The notes beneath the pieces are model-generated. The model did not search any database and was not told the DNA's origin. It saw only the letters and a list, made by a program, of their open reading frames with translations. DNA of 64,000 nt from Blumeriella jaapii (Eukaryota; Ascomycota; Leotiomycetes; Helotiales; Drepanopezizaceae). Location of the stretch: positions 62,001 through 126,000 of the forward strand of contig VWND01000084.1 of assembly GCA_009599575.1 (NCBI GenBank), given 5' to 3'. Every line of letters begins with the position of its first letter. Positions within the stretch are counted from its first letter, which is position 1. Positions 12,036-22,314 of this stretch are shown piece by piece. The position numbers were made by a program, and so were the translations under genes.

Positions 12036-12578
12036 ATGAAAAGACAGCGAAATAACTCTCCGACCTCTCCCAACAACGGGAAGCGTCGTCGCGGCCAGGT
12101 GCCGGAGGACCCCAAGCCGAACGTGCTTGTGGGCCTCCGGTACACCGAGCCTAGACCCGGGGCTGTGGCCTTCCTCGCAGCCAGAAAGGCAGGCTGGGCG
12201 GCAGAGGCGGCAGCGGCGGCGGCAGCGGCGGCGACGACAGTGGAAGAGGCGGCGGCGGCGGGATCAGCAGCGGCGGCAGCAACAGAACAAGCAGCAGCGG
12301 CAACAGTAGCGGCAGCGGAAGCGGTGACAGCAGACACGACACCATTGGCAGCAGCAGCAGTCGCAGCAGCAGCGAGAGCAGTCGCAGCAGCAGCGGAGGC
12401 AACAACAGCAGCAGCAAAAGCAGAAGCAACAACAGCAGCAGCAAGTCTCGCCCCCGCTCTCTCCGCCCTCTCTCTCGCCGCACCCACACCTGCCCCCATC
12501 GCATCTCGTCGCCAAGGGCCTTTCAAACCACGCCACATGACGCGAGCAGCGCGAGGCCCAGCGCCACCGCTTGGATGA
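12036..12578 (+). CDS. Alanine-rich low-complexity protein, possible frameshift partner of 12541-12897
   Basis: A 180-residue frame starting at an ATG with excellent context (CGACCATGA). It opens with a basic, NLS-like segment (MKRQRNNSPTSPNNGKRRR), then a short normal-looking stretch (NVLVGLRYTEPRPGAVAFLA). A long Ala/Thr/Glu tract follows, encoded by GCA/GCG triplet repeats (~12199-12440), before a basic Pro-rich end. The upstream part looks like a real N-terminus. A charged, coiled-coil-like frame begins at 12541 in the next frame, so the true gene may continue there through an intron or an indel in the repeat tract. No function can be assigned. Confidence 0.4.
   Translation: MKRQRNNSPTSPNNGKRRRGQVPEDPKPNVLVGLRYTEPRPGAVAFLAARKAGWAAEAAAAAAAAATTVEEAAAAGSAAAAATEQAAAATVAAAEAVTADTTPLAAAAVAAAARAVAAAAEATTAAAKAEATTAAASLAPALSALSLAAPTPAPIASRRQGPFKPRHMTRAARGPAPPLG
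12199..12440. repeat. GCA/GCG (CAG-type) trinucleotide repeat tract
   Basis: Imperfect GC-rich triplet repeat coding poly-Ala in one frame and Gln/Arg-rich peptides in another. It is a likely site of replication slippage, which fits the change of open frame seen just downstream. Confidence 0.8.
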
Positions 12579-12897
12579 GTGGAGCGAGAAGGAGAAGAGA
12601 GAGGGGGAGGAGATGGCCAGATCAGAGGCTGAGGGGAAGGTGGAGAAGAGAGGGAAGAATATCCCAGCTCGAGAGAGAGCTAGGCGCAAGAAGGCGCGGG
12701 AGGAGATAGAGAAGGAAAGGGTAGAGGCCGTGGAGGAAGAGAGAGACCGGGCGTGGGCAGATGAGAGGGTGGGTGCTGATCGTGTCCCGGCGGGGCTGTA
12801 CGTGGAGAACGAGGAGGAGGTAGAGGAGGTAGAGGAGGGGTGGGATTGTACCGAGGACGGCGACGACGAGGTAGATCTCGAGAGCAGTGGGAGCTAG
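12541..12897 (+). CDS. Charged, coiled-coil-like coding segment without its own start
   Basis: Open frame of 118 codons ending TAG at 12895-12897. The sequence is a Lys/Glu/Arg-rich helix (EKEKREGEEMARSEAEGK...) then an acidic tail (EEEVEEVEEGWDC). It has no ATG at its 5' end and directly follows the alanine-rich frame at 12036-12578, overlapping it out of frame. It reads like the C-terminal part of the same gene after a frameshift or unrecognised intron. Purine richness alone could also create such a frame, so confidence is low. Confidence 0.35.
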   Translation, partial: REQREAQRHRLDEWSEKEKREGEEMARSEAEGKVEKRGKNIPARERARRKKAREEIEKERVEAVEEERDRAWADERVGADRVPAGLYVENEEEVEEVEEGWDCTEDGDDEVDLESSGS

Positions 12898-15487
12898 GAG
12901 GACGATAACGTCGATGGGGATGTGGAGATGGAGGACCTGTACTCGGCGGATGGGTGATGGGTGGCGCTTTGTTGTCGTCCGCGGGGACTGAGTGCCGAGC
13001 AGCTCCAGCTTTCGGGATTGATGGCCATTGCGCCGTACGACCGATATCAGTCTAGATGTCTGTTTGCGGCTGGTGACTCTACCCTGGCATTATGATGTTT
13101 GTGAGTTTTTATCCATTGGGGTGATATGGTTAGGAAGCCTGAAGGTCCAGCTCGCAGAGCTCGAAGTGCAATCGTCCATAGTTCCATTCTCCATTCTGCT
13201 CTGCATATCTCTTGAAGGCCTAGGTAGTCATGAAACAATAAACACCTGAATCCTCAGACTTGTTGATTTGCTCAGGTTCGGGTAGCCTCGAAGCGGCACA
13301 TCAACCAGCGGATTCCAAGCTGGCCTCGTGTACCTTCAAATGCGCGTTGCATGTGCTGCTGATCAACATGGGAAGCACCAAACTGGGCGAGATTGTGCAT
13401 TCCAAAATCGTGAAATATTGGTAGAGTATCGGTACATCTGTTCCGATCCTGGGTATCTCTTCCACCGGCGTGTGGCTGTTTGCTCGCGTCATAGCAAGTT
13501 GGCGGCTCAATCCGCAAAAGCAGCTTTGCTTGGAAGCACTAAATAGCTTCACAACACCCAAAAGCCTCCATCAACCTTGGAAATGAAGAAAAAAAAGCAT
13601 CGAGGACAAGCATCAAACACAAGCAGCGTATTCAATAAACGACACAAAGGCAGGGGTCCGGCGAAAAGCTCGTTGTTTGGGCCACTGGCACAACTGCATT
13701 TTCAGACAAATCTGAGTGTCCAACGAGGCAACATGACCTAGCAATAAGCATAATCTTCCAATTATCATATGTTTAGAAGCGAAAAGCTTGTTCCTTGGAT
13801 TGATATAGTTGGGAGAAGACAGGCAGTATAGGAAAAGAATGTTTGGACGGAGTGACGTTGGAAAAACAATGCTTGGCTCGGCCTTGGCTTTCCAATGACT
13901 AAGCATGGAACTGGTCTTCTACCCAAACTACAGATACAAGCGCATCCGGCATCACGTCTGCATCATTGAAATTGGTGATCACAATTTTCTCTTCCTCAAA
14001 AGGTGCCATTACCTCCCAGAATGTTTCGGTGGTTACTTCATATACGTCAGCCAACGTCGGACTTGTTCCGACCCGCCTGGACCTTGGGCTCTAGCTACGT
14101 ACCTTACCTACCTTAGGTAGCATCCTAACATTCTACCACGGGACTTCGAGCACAAGCACAAGCACAGCAATGCCGGAGCAAACTTTTAAATCAATTCCTC
14201 AAGTTTTACAACACCTTCATTATCGTTTCAAACGCTCGAAACCTGCGCTTAATAACTGGTCTCGATTTCCACTCTCCACCGCTCACTTTCCATCCTACCT
14301 GGCAGCTCCTTATATCGAACACCTCAATATACAATATCTTTTATCACGATTAGTTACATACATTATATCACATTGGATTTGCAACCGGAAGTGAGCTATC
14401 CAGCTCGCCGATCTCACGCTCCACGGGCTCATCGACATCCCATAATATACAAAATCATACCACGCACAAGCACAGCAACACTAGAGCAGCTCCGAGCTAT
14501 TTTTTTTGTTCGACCATATGGTCGTCAAACATCTCCCTCTTTTCCTCCCCAAAAAAATCTAACAGACAGCACTACCACACAGAACCTGTGCTGAGATCTC
14601 TTTCATAAATTGCCAATTACCTAGCAACAAAGAGTGCTGCTTCTCCCACGAACAGTGGGAAGAGACCGATCACCGGAACTACCCTCAAGGCTAGACATCC
14701 TACGCCCAACCAGACCCGAGTTACCCCGAGAGGATACGGCCGTACTTTGCCGAGTATTTACACGGGACGCGTTTTCCGTTGTCCAAAGTGAAAGACTGAA
14801 AAATAGCCCTGATTCAACCCCGCGGAGCCTCGGGTTCAAGTGCAAGCTCACATGCAAAAGAGGAGAGATGGTGTACTAATACAGGTATCTGTAGAAGGAT
14901 TACCATTGTTACCAGAGATCGAGGCTTGGATTTACTACTTTTGAAAGGCACCTCGTGAATGGAGGGTCCATCGGGTTCTGAGTGGGAGAAAAGAGAACGA
15001 TTCAACAACGTTAGCACCGCGCCTCCCTAAACACCGATCTGCAATCACGTGTCTGACGCGAACCCTCAGTCAAAACACAGATCGTTTTCATTGCGATACC
15101 TAGCCCCGCAGAGCACAACCCAGCGCCCGCCGTGGCAGCGAAACACGAAAAAGCAAATACTAAGAACAGGCCGAAGTAAGATGTACTTTGCGGCACTCAA
15201 GAAGAAAAGGCACAGGAGTGGTATCCGCAATTCGCAATTCCCAAGTTCCCGACGATCCATCCGCCGGTTCCGATTTCCAGTCCACGCCGAAGCGCCACAA
15301 AGAAGAGCCTACCAGAAAGCAAGGAATACTGGAAGAAAAGCAACGAAGGAACCCGCCCCCTTGACCCAAACGGGCGCCATATGGAAAAAGTTCAGTCCAT
15401 CACATCGGCATTCTGATAACCGGCGCCACAAAAACCCGCAGCTCATGAGAGTTAGAAATCATGGAGCAGAACGAGCTGGCAAACCAC
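12898..15487. other. 2.6-kb gene-poor region
   Basis: No frame has convincing composition, start context and splice structure together. Around 14101-14121 there is a palindrome-like CTACCTTAGGTAG. A Lys/Arg-rich plus-strand frame at 15049-15501 begins at GTG, overlaps the RGS gene end and is probably spurious. I see no RNA gene here. Confidence 0.45.
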
Positions 15488-17254
15488 TCAAAAAACCTTG
15501 ATGTCCGGAATCGGCAGCAAGAGGGCCGTGACGCTAGCCCCTACAATGAGAGCAGCCAGAACCGCCTGTCCGAAGATGACTGTCTGCGCATCTCTGACCC
15601 GTCCGTCTTCGATTGGCGCATCCTTTCTGAAGATCTCCTTTACGGCGACACGGCGATTGTACCGACGGATCCACTGCTTTCTTGAGAACTTGAACTTGCC
15701 GCCGAAGGTCTTGGGCTTGATGCGCTCGCGGGCCTCGTCGTCGCTTTCCCAGCACTTGATCTGGTAGCTCCCGAAGCTATAGAGCATCAGACACATATTG
15801 CAGTGGGCTGCATAGAGAATAGCAACACCCAGAACGACAAGGGTGACGCCGGCCCAGCGCCAGCCGCAGACAAGATTTGTGAGCGTCAGGACCAGGATCA
15901 AACTGAAGCCGACGATTGTGCAAGCTGCTCCTGTAAGGTAGCAATGCATTCGGCGGCGAGGGCTGATGTTGGATCTGGCTTGCTCCAGGAACTTGGGGTA
16001 GCTGTCGTGGCGGAGTACGCTGTCAGCGCATTCGACGGCGAGGCGCATGGTGGATGGGTGGTTGCTGCGTTCGAGGGCATAGAGGGTCATCTCGCGGTGG
16101 TTGTAAGACAGATTGAGGCTGTTTTCACCTTTTCCGGAAATGTACTCGGCGGCGACGTGGTTGATTTCATTCCAGAGATTTTGAACGGCAACTTGATGAT
16201 ATCAGAAGAAGCCGAAGAGCAGTATGGAAGAAGCTTACCTGGGAGATCTGGGCCTATGGCAGACCCGCATTTTGACGACCCACCGAAATCGAGCGACAGG
16301 AAGTTGAAGTCACTTCTCCTGGAGAAAGGTGCGATAGCCTCAAAGTCACTATCCGACATAGTGCTTCCAACAACAATCCCAGGGCCAAAATAGACAGGTC
16401 TTGGGGGTGTAAGACGCGTCAAGTTGTGTGTGAATTCACTGATAGACAAGTCGCTATCCCGCGAAGAGAGGGATCTCGGAGGAGAAGAGGGTCGGAGGTG
16501 CGCTGGCTGGATTATTGGCTTGATAGCTTTGTTTGCTTCTTTTTGTGCGTTCAAGACCTGTCTTGCAACCTCCTCGTCATCCTTTGTCCATTCCGGGCTC
16601 AGAGCTGAGCGAAACTCGGGGCTGACGGCGTAAAAGAGCTTCGTGTAGTTCTCGTACAAGGTGATGAAGTTGTAGTTCTCGTTGTTGTAGTCGACAGATC
16701 CGAGGAATAATTCAAAACTTTTCTTGTTCAATGGCTTTGAAAGTCAGCATGTGAAACGCGTATCGGTTGAAAAACAGAAGGTCGCGACAGGAGAGAATCC
16801 TTGTAACACGGTTTGGAAGTGATTTTGAAATACTCACCGGATAAGTACGGCCTCTCATCATCTCGTCAAAGGAAATGTCTTCCGGGATCATGCTGTGGTG
16901 ATGTAGAGTCGAGAGGCTTGTCGAATCGATTATGCCATTCTTCTTACCCTTGGACTTCTTGCTCTTTTCCTGCTTTCGCTTTATCTGCGCTTGGTATGTT
17001 GGAAAAGCAGAGAGAGATGGACTGAAGCCAGGGTCGCGGAAGAGGACCACGCTCAGGAGTATTTCGCGCATAGTCAGTCGGGGTAGCTCGACAGATATGG
17101 TAGATGCCATGGTAGATGCCATAGTAGATGCCATGGAAGAGCCGCAGTCTGTGATTGTTAGATCGGGGATTGATCTCACACTCATCTCGATCTCATGGTC
17201 GTCCATTGCCTCAGCCTTGTCGGCCTGGGCGAAAGCAACGGATGATGGAATCAT
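15488..17254 (-). CDS. Fungal RGS-domain protein with three C-terminal membrane segments
   Basis: Three exons: 17254-16838, 16734-16239, 16191-15488; introns 16837-16735 (GTGAGT, CTGAC branch, 103 bp) and 16238-16192 (GTAAGC, 47 bp); 538 residues. Phases fit and stop is TGA. RGS-like helices are split: LTMREILL near residue 57, FELFLGSVDYNNENYNFI with YENYTKLFYA at ~145-175, and a closing half at ~309-377 (NLWNEINHVAAEYI, HPSTMRLAVECADSVLRHDSYPKFL). Ser-rich loops separate them. Membrane segments lie at ~389-410, 417-440 and 509-531. Fungal proteins of this architecture act as regulators of heterotrimeric G-protein signalling at membranes; GAP activity here is inferred, not shown. The frame extends upstream without an ATG, so Met17254 is the furthest upstream usable start; a further 5' exon is possible. 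The N-terminus has a 12-bp triplicate repeat coding MAST. Confidence 0.75.
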
Positions 17255-18384
17255 TGCAGTTGATGGACTTTGGGCTTCGATCTTGTTGTTGCTTGTTCTT
17301 GTTGTTGCTTCGAAGGTCGGAGGGGTGGGTGGGTTTTTTGTAGGACGTGTTGTTGTGGGGCTCGGCTGTTTAACGCTAGTCCTCGAATTCACCCAATCAG
17401 TCACACTTGACGTAACTCGATCGTACCCCTGTAATGGCAGCTTCTTGTTCAGAGGTACAGATCGCTTTTGGAGAGCTAAGAGAAGATTTGCTAGAAGGTA
17501 AAGAGCAAATTTTGTGCCTCTCACACTTTCCTACTTTGGTCAGCGTACTGGCTTCTCTCCCTCACTTTCACATATTTACTACGGAGAACGCGACCGGTGA
17601 GGTAGAACAACACGTTTTTCGGTGGCGTCCAGTAATAACAATCCCCTGGTGACAGCCACGACCTTCCAGGGTGCAGAGCGAGGCATACTCGCACTTTACA
17701 CGCGTTTGTGCTCCTCGATTGTAGATCGTGTACTACTGCCCGTCCAACGCCAAGGGGCACACTGAAGAAAAACAGGCCTTCTGATTAGCTTCTCATGCGC
17801 GTGAGAACATTGACAGGTACGCTATGATTGGGGGAAAACGGCGCTGCTGCTTTGTCAATGATATACCAGAGCTCCTTCGATAGTACCGAATGTAGAGGCT
17901 AGCACACACACTTCCGGGGCCATCCAAGGCAAACACTTCTCACTTGTTCAAAGCCAGTTACCCTTCAAGAACTCACACCTCATTTGTATCAAGCTCTTTT
18001 GTAACCGACCGCCTTTGGTAAAAATCAGACAGCCTTCCAGATTGTCTCATCCGTCAAGCCTCGAAAGTGCCGCTAGGATCTCCGACGGCAAGCAGCCTCG
18101 ATTGACTCGGGAGCTCGTCCTACGAGGTATTTAGGGGTGCAACGGCGTGCATTCCATCACCGTACGGAGAGAAGCTCACCTTGTACTGAGTGTCTCGGAG
18201 AAAGCAGATCACTTCCGTAACCTCGCCAGCTGTGAAACCTCGCGGACCTTTCGAGAAGCGCTTGCTAACGGGTGCCAGGCCTGGATGTCGTATCCTTGGA
18301 TTGAATTCTTTTCTGGAGCTTCTGTCTGGTCTCGTACATTCGGACGACGCGAATCCGCATTGAAGGAGAAATTTCACATGGACG
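17255..18384. other. Upstream region of the RGS gene, no clear gene
   Basis: About 1.1 kb. The RGS frame remains open upstream to ~17524 but without an ATG, so part of this may be transcribed leader or a missed exon. A CAA/GTT-rich stretch lies at 17280-17300. No other gene is supported. Confidence 0.45.
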
Positions 18385-19366
18385 TTGACTATCTCTCTCG
18401 CTCCTCCTGCTGGCAATGCGCCCCGACGGCTTGGAATGAACCTCTCTCTTCAAACACACCCTGGCCAGTCTCTATACTATCCACTCGAGCTGCGGCAAAT
18501 CATTACCGTCTACTGTGTTTCTTCGTCCGGTCGGTCCTCGTCTGCTTTAATCATCATGCTTCTGCCGACTCCAGAGTCGAGCTGCAAAGAGGAACTGTCC
18601 TGCCATACACCTCCATCTTATATCCAGGACTTACGAATCCCATCCCAGAACGAAGACATAAGCTGACAAATCTACAAATCTAGTCAACCACACAATAGTC
18701 CTCTTTCCAGTCCCCGGCGCCTACACTCCCAACCGTTCAGCCAGACACCTCCTCAGCTCCATCACAACCTGTCCGCTCCGGAGGGAAACTTTATCAACAC
18801 GGTAGATACAAACAAATTCATTGACAGCTGGAGGCGCGCGGTGATCGGCAGGAATCAAGAAGGACGAGAACGTGTGAAACAAGAACCCATCCCCAGCCAT
18901 CAATGAACATGATTGTAGCTACGACCTCAACAACATCCGGTCCGAACATGTTCCTTCTATAATCATCACGTCATTGGGTAAGCCAGTTCGGGAAAGCGAC
19001 AACACTAGAAACCATGAAGGCTGATACGAACCATACATCATCGCTCTTCCATGATTAATATCAGAGCCAAGACTTTCCCCTGGTCACGCTGCTCTCCCGC
19101 TGCAGAGGCCGGTGGCCCCCGTTTTGGAGAGCCCGTTTCGGTTCGACGGGCCGGAGATCGATCCTGCCCGACCATCAGCGTGGCTCCGAAAAGGTTTCGA
19201 TACAGATGGAATGAACGAAGACCCCGAGGGTGTGGCTTTCCCGGGACCCGGAGAGCGAGCTAGATTATTCCCTGGTTTGGAGTATCCGGCGCCTGCTGTG
19301 ACGTGCCATCTATTTTGGAGGAGTGTGAAATCATCGGTCCAGGTAATGGTAGTAGTGGATTCATAA
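18385..19366 (+). pseudogene. Scattered coding-like fragments, possible multi-exon gene or relic
   Basis: Three plus-strand segments look protein-like. One (~18436-18666) starts at an ATG and contains QSLYYPLELRQII, reminiscent of the LPLELRxxIY opening of fungal F-box/2EXR-type proteins. One (~18766-18906) reads SAPEGNFINTVDTNKFIDSW and ends TGA. One (~19055-19366) reads ESPFRFDGPEIDPARPSAWL with a good composition and ends TAA, after a plausible CTGCAG acceptor at ~19100. They could be exons of a single unknown gene, with a GTAAGC donor near 18979, but I could not join them in a consistent phase. A decayed gene is equally possible. Confidence 0.3.
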
Positions 19367-19812
19367 GATATGAATTCTTCCAAATCTTGATGCCGTTGAT
19401 GTGCAAGCAGTTTTAGGATTGAGAACATGTTCTGGGCTCTCGAAAATTGGCTTGCGCCCAGGCTCGCTTAATGCCACACCTTCCACGTTAAGCTGGCAAG
19501 ATCTTGGTTTTGTCTAGTCATAAAGCCATCTTAGCCGCTCTTTTGGTTTTTGAGCTTGAATCTTGTAATCTCGTGATGTACGGAAAGATGATCTCTAATT
19601 AGTCGAATGGTATTAACTTTCAAAAACATCTAAGATACCTAGATCATATCATCTAGATTCTTGGCGTCCACCACCTGGCCCCCCTGGCTTGGCTTGGGCA
19701 TACATTTACCCCAGGTAAGTTATTCCACATATCCTGCTCCCCCCCATCCCATCATGCCCTCCAAGGTATTCACAATGCACCAGACTGATTCTCAGCTTCA
19801 TAAACTCGATCA
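19367..19812. other. Intergenic region
   Basis: About 450 bp of ordinary, slightly AT-rich sequence at the 3' end of the FMP42-like gene. No gene or repeat recognised. Confidence 0.5.
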
Positions 19813-21771
19813 CTAGTATCCCTCTTCCTCCCTGATAAGCGGCTCCCGCTCCGTGCCCTTGACCGCCCACTCTACCTTGCCATTACGCTGCACAAACCCC
19901 ACCAGCACGGTTCCGACCACTAATCCGAGCAAGGCAAGCACGATGTTGACGGGCGTGGGGTCGCCGTGGAATTTCTCGAGAGTGAGCGCGTCAATGCCGA
20001 CCTGAGAGAGGTTCACGAGGCCCGAGAGGCAGATTATCATGCCGTAGACTTGGCCGAAAGTGGAAAATCCAAAGACTTTCGTTGCGTAGTCCCTGTGAGG
20101 GTGGTTAGCTACCTTCGGATAACCTTTATCACGGGGTTGTCGAGGTGACGAGGCGACTTACGACATTGCAGAGTAGTAGAGTGGCCGGAGAACCACGAAC
20201 AGGATGACGGTCGTGTAGGCTGCCCAGACATAAGGCAGGGAATTCGCGGCGCCGATGGCGGTACTGAGCACTACTATCACCGAAAGTGAAGTAGGCACAC
20301 TCAGATTGTCAAGGACGAGGCCAATCAGAGGAGTGCAGAGCACACCTCCTAAGGGGAGTGCAACATCGAAAAATTGGTTAATACGGGCTCCCAGAACTTC
20401 CGAATCTGGTCAAGGATTAGCGGAAACGTGACAGGCAACAACTGAAGAGCCACCAGCATGAGCCTTTTCGATAGCCCAGTCTTGGGTGAGAACGTACCAA
20501 GCATATACTCGTACTGGGAACGAATGGTGGCGATGAAGTAATTCATACGCAGCATTTGAAGGACCGTGAGCAGCGTGATGAGGATGAACCAAGGCGTACG
20601 CATCTGTTTGTGTGCCGGTAAGCCATGGAGAGCACCCCACACAGCACTCTTCTTCATTCGCTCCTCCTCTCGATCGGCTCGCTCCTGCCTTTCCAGCTGG
20701 TCACCAAGGAGTTTGTTGATCTTTCGGATCTTGTCTTTACGGCGACCTAAGTTTGAACGAGTTACTCTTCAGTTCCCAAGTCCGAAGACAAATAAACTTA
20801 CCCAATCGTTCATTCCGAACACGGTCAACCTCGTCCTCACTCGAGATCTCGTCGTCGGAAGAATGGATATCCCTACTGTAGTCTCTGGCTCGCTCGATTT
20901 TGCGTTCCAGGACCGGGACCGTATCGTAAGCCCGACCTGGAAGTATCAGGATTTGGGAGAGCAATATGAAAGCTGGGACAATGGCATAGTACAGGAAGAA
21001 ACGGTCTGGTTTGAGTCCGGTACGGTCGTAGGCCATCCTGTAGAACATAAACACCGCCGCCGAGGCGTCAAAACTCCCCGTGATCAAAGCTACGATGGTC
21101 CCTGAGTACTTTGGAAACGCGTTGGCCATTTGAAACGATGGAATGAAGATAAACGTCCCTCCCAGCGCCAGGAAGAAGTTCCCAATCAGAAAGCCATCAA
21201 ATTCCGGAATGGCGAAAGCGTAGGACATGACGATCGTGCCCACTGCGAGAAGTATGCTGGCTGAGATGCCGCAAACCCGGGGCCCGTACCTATCAAGAAT
21301 GGCCCCAACTGGTAGGGCCGAGACATTGGTAGTTATGGAAGCCAAGGTAAAGAAGAAATTCAACCTTTCCAAATATCAGATCAGTTCGAAACGGGGCCAG
21401 GAGGGGGGGGGGAGCAGATGAAGAGTGAGATACCTGATGTCCTGCTCTACACACACTTCGACCCCACTTTCAAGCTCGTCCTGTGTACATCGCTCTCGGT
21501 AAACCCCCTCGGACACTAAGACAGGCTTGATCGCGGCATAACCGAACACGATTCCGGACGCCAGCCAGCAGATGAGTACGGTTATGACAACTTGCAGTGC
21601 CCTTGTGCGTGCCGATACCTTGTAGGCCGCAGTGTGTTCAGCCTGGTCGGCGACATTGGAAGGTGGAAAGGCGTCGTAGCTCAGAACTTTGCGGACGACA
21701 TGACTGGGCTCGATGAACAGCTCCTGACGATCGATGCCTTCTGTAGACGACACATGCTGGGCGAGAGACAT
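19813..21771 (-). CDS. fmp42: FMP42-like MFS (SLC43-type) transporter
   Basis: Five exons: 21771-21434, 21364-20802, 20746-20498, 20405-20162, 20092-19813. Introns are 69, 55, 92 and 69 bp with GTATCT, GTAAGT, GTACGT and GTAAGT donors. Phases join correctly to give 557 residues and a TAG stop. Joined landmarks match the fungal FMP42 group: RLNFFFTLASITTNVSALPV then GAILDRYGPRVCGISAS (MFS loop 2-3 motif), ARINQFFDVALPLGGVLCTP, and FRP-like RPLYYSAMSDYATKVFGFST. About twelve hydrophobic helices surround a charged central loop rich in Ser/Asp and Lys/Arg (DIHSSDDEISSEDEVDRVRN). Yeast Fmp42 is a poorly characterised MFS protein (found in mitochondrial proteome surveys); related animal SLC43 proteins carry amino acids. 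Substrate and location here are unknown. The second exon junction at YMLD-SEVLGARINQ is the least certain. Confidence 0.85.
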
Positions 21772-22314
21772 CGACGCAAAATATGTTTAGGCAGCTAGGC
21801 AGCTCGAGATGGCACTGTAGATGCGAGGTGCGTGTGGAGTCGAGTTCACCCAGTGGTCAAAGGAAGAGGAACACTGTTCGTGAACGGAATGAAGCTGGTG
21901 ATATATGAAAGGTACTGACTGTATCATATATCAAAAAAACCCCACCTATCTCTTAGTCAACGATAAGAGAGCGGTGTCGATCCGAGGCCCGGGAAGGCAC
22001 GGCCAGGGTACGGCTGTCATGATTGTACAGTACAGTACAGTCCTGTCCTGTACTGTAACATGTACATATGTACGATGTAGATAAGTCGCAGTCATTTCCA
22101 TGGCTTTCGATTGTTCCACATCCACGACCGTTGGAGCGGATTCAGAGTTTCTCGGCTCGGTCTGCCCGACATGCAGCATGATGTTCGGTTGCAGGTGCAG
22201 GTCACGTGCGGGCGATTGTGTGGCAACTTCTTCGACGTCCCCGAGGGCGCATTGCATGCTGCCGTGGAAGCAAAAACATCAAAAACATCAATTGATCTAC
22301 TATTAGCCGCGTCA
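21772..22314. promoter_or_regulatory. Divergent promoter region with a TACAGTACAG inverted repeat
   Basis: Spacer between the starts of the FMP42-like (-) and Avt-like (+) genes. At about 22025-22056 a perfect 10-bp inverted repeat (TACAGTACAG / CTGTACTGTA) flanks a short TCCTGTC-type loop, followed by ACATGTACATATGTAC. The frame of the Avt gene is open upstream but begins with non-ATG codons, so 22315 is the preferred start. Any regulatory role for the dyad is speculation. Confidence 0.35.

Noticed and set aside
12151..12504. Leu-rich minus-strand frame, apparently a membrane protein
   Set aside because: Poly-Leu arises from reading the GCA/GCG triplet repeat backwards (CTG/CTT).
15049..15501. 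150-codon basic frame
   Set aside because: Begins at GTG, is Arg/Lys-rich with no domain, and overlaps the 3' end of the RGS gene.
15803..16393. 196-codon plus-strand open frame
   Set aside because: It is antisense to RGS gene exons 2 and 3, which have correct splice sites, membrane segments and family motifs on the minus strand.
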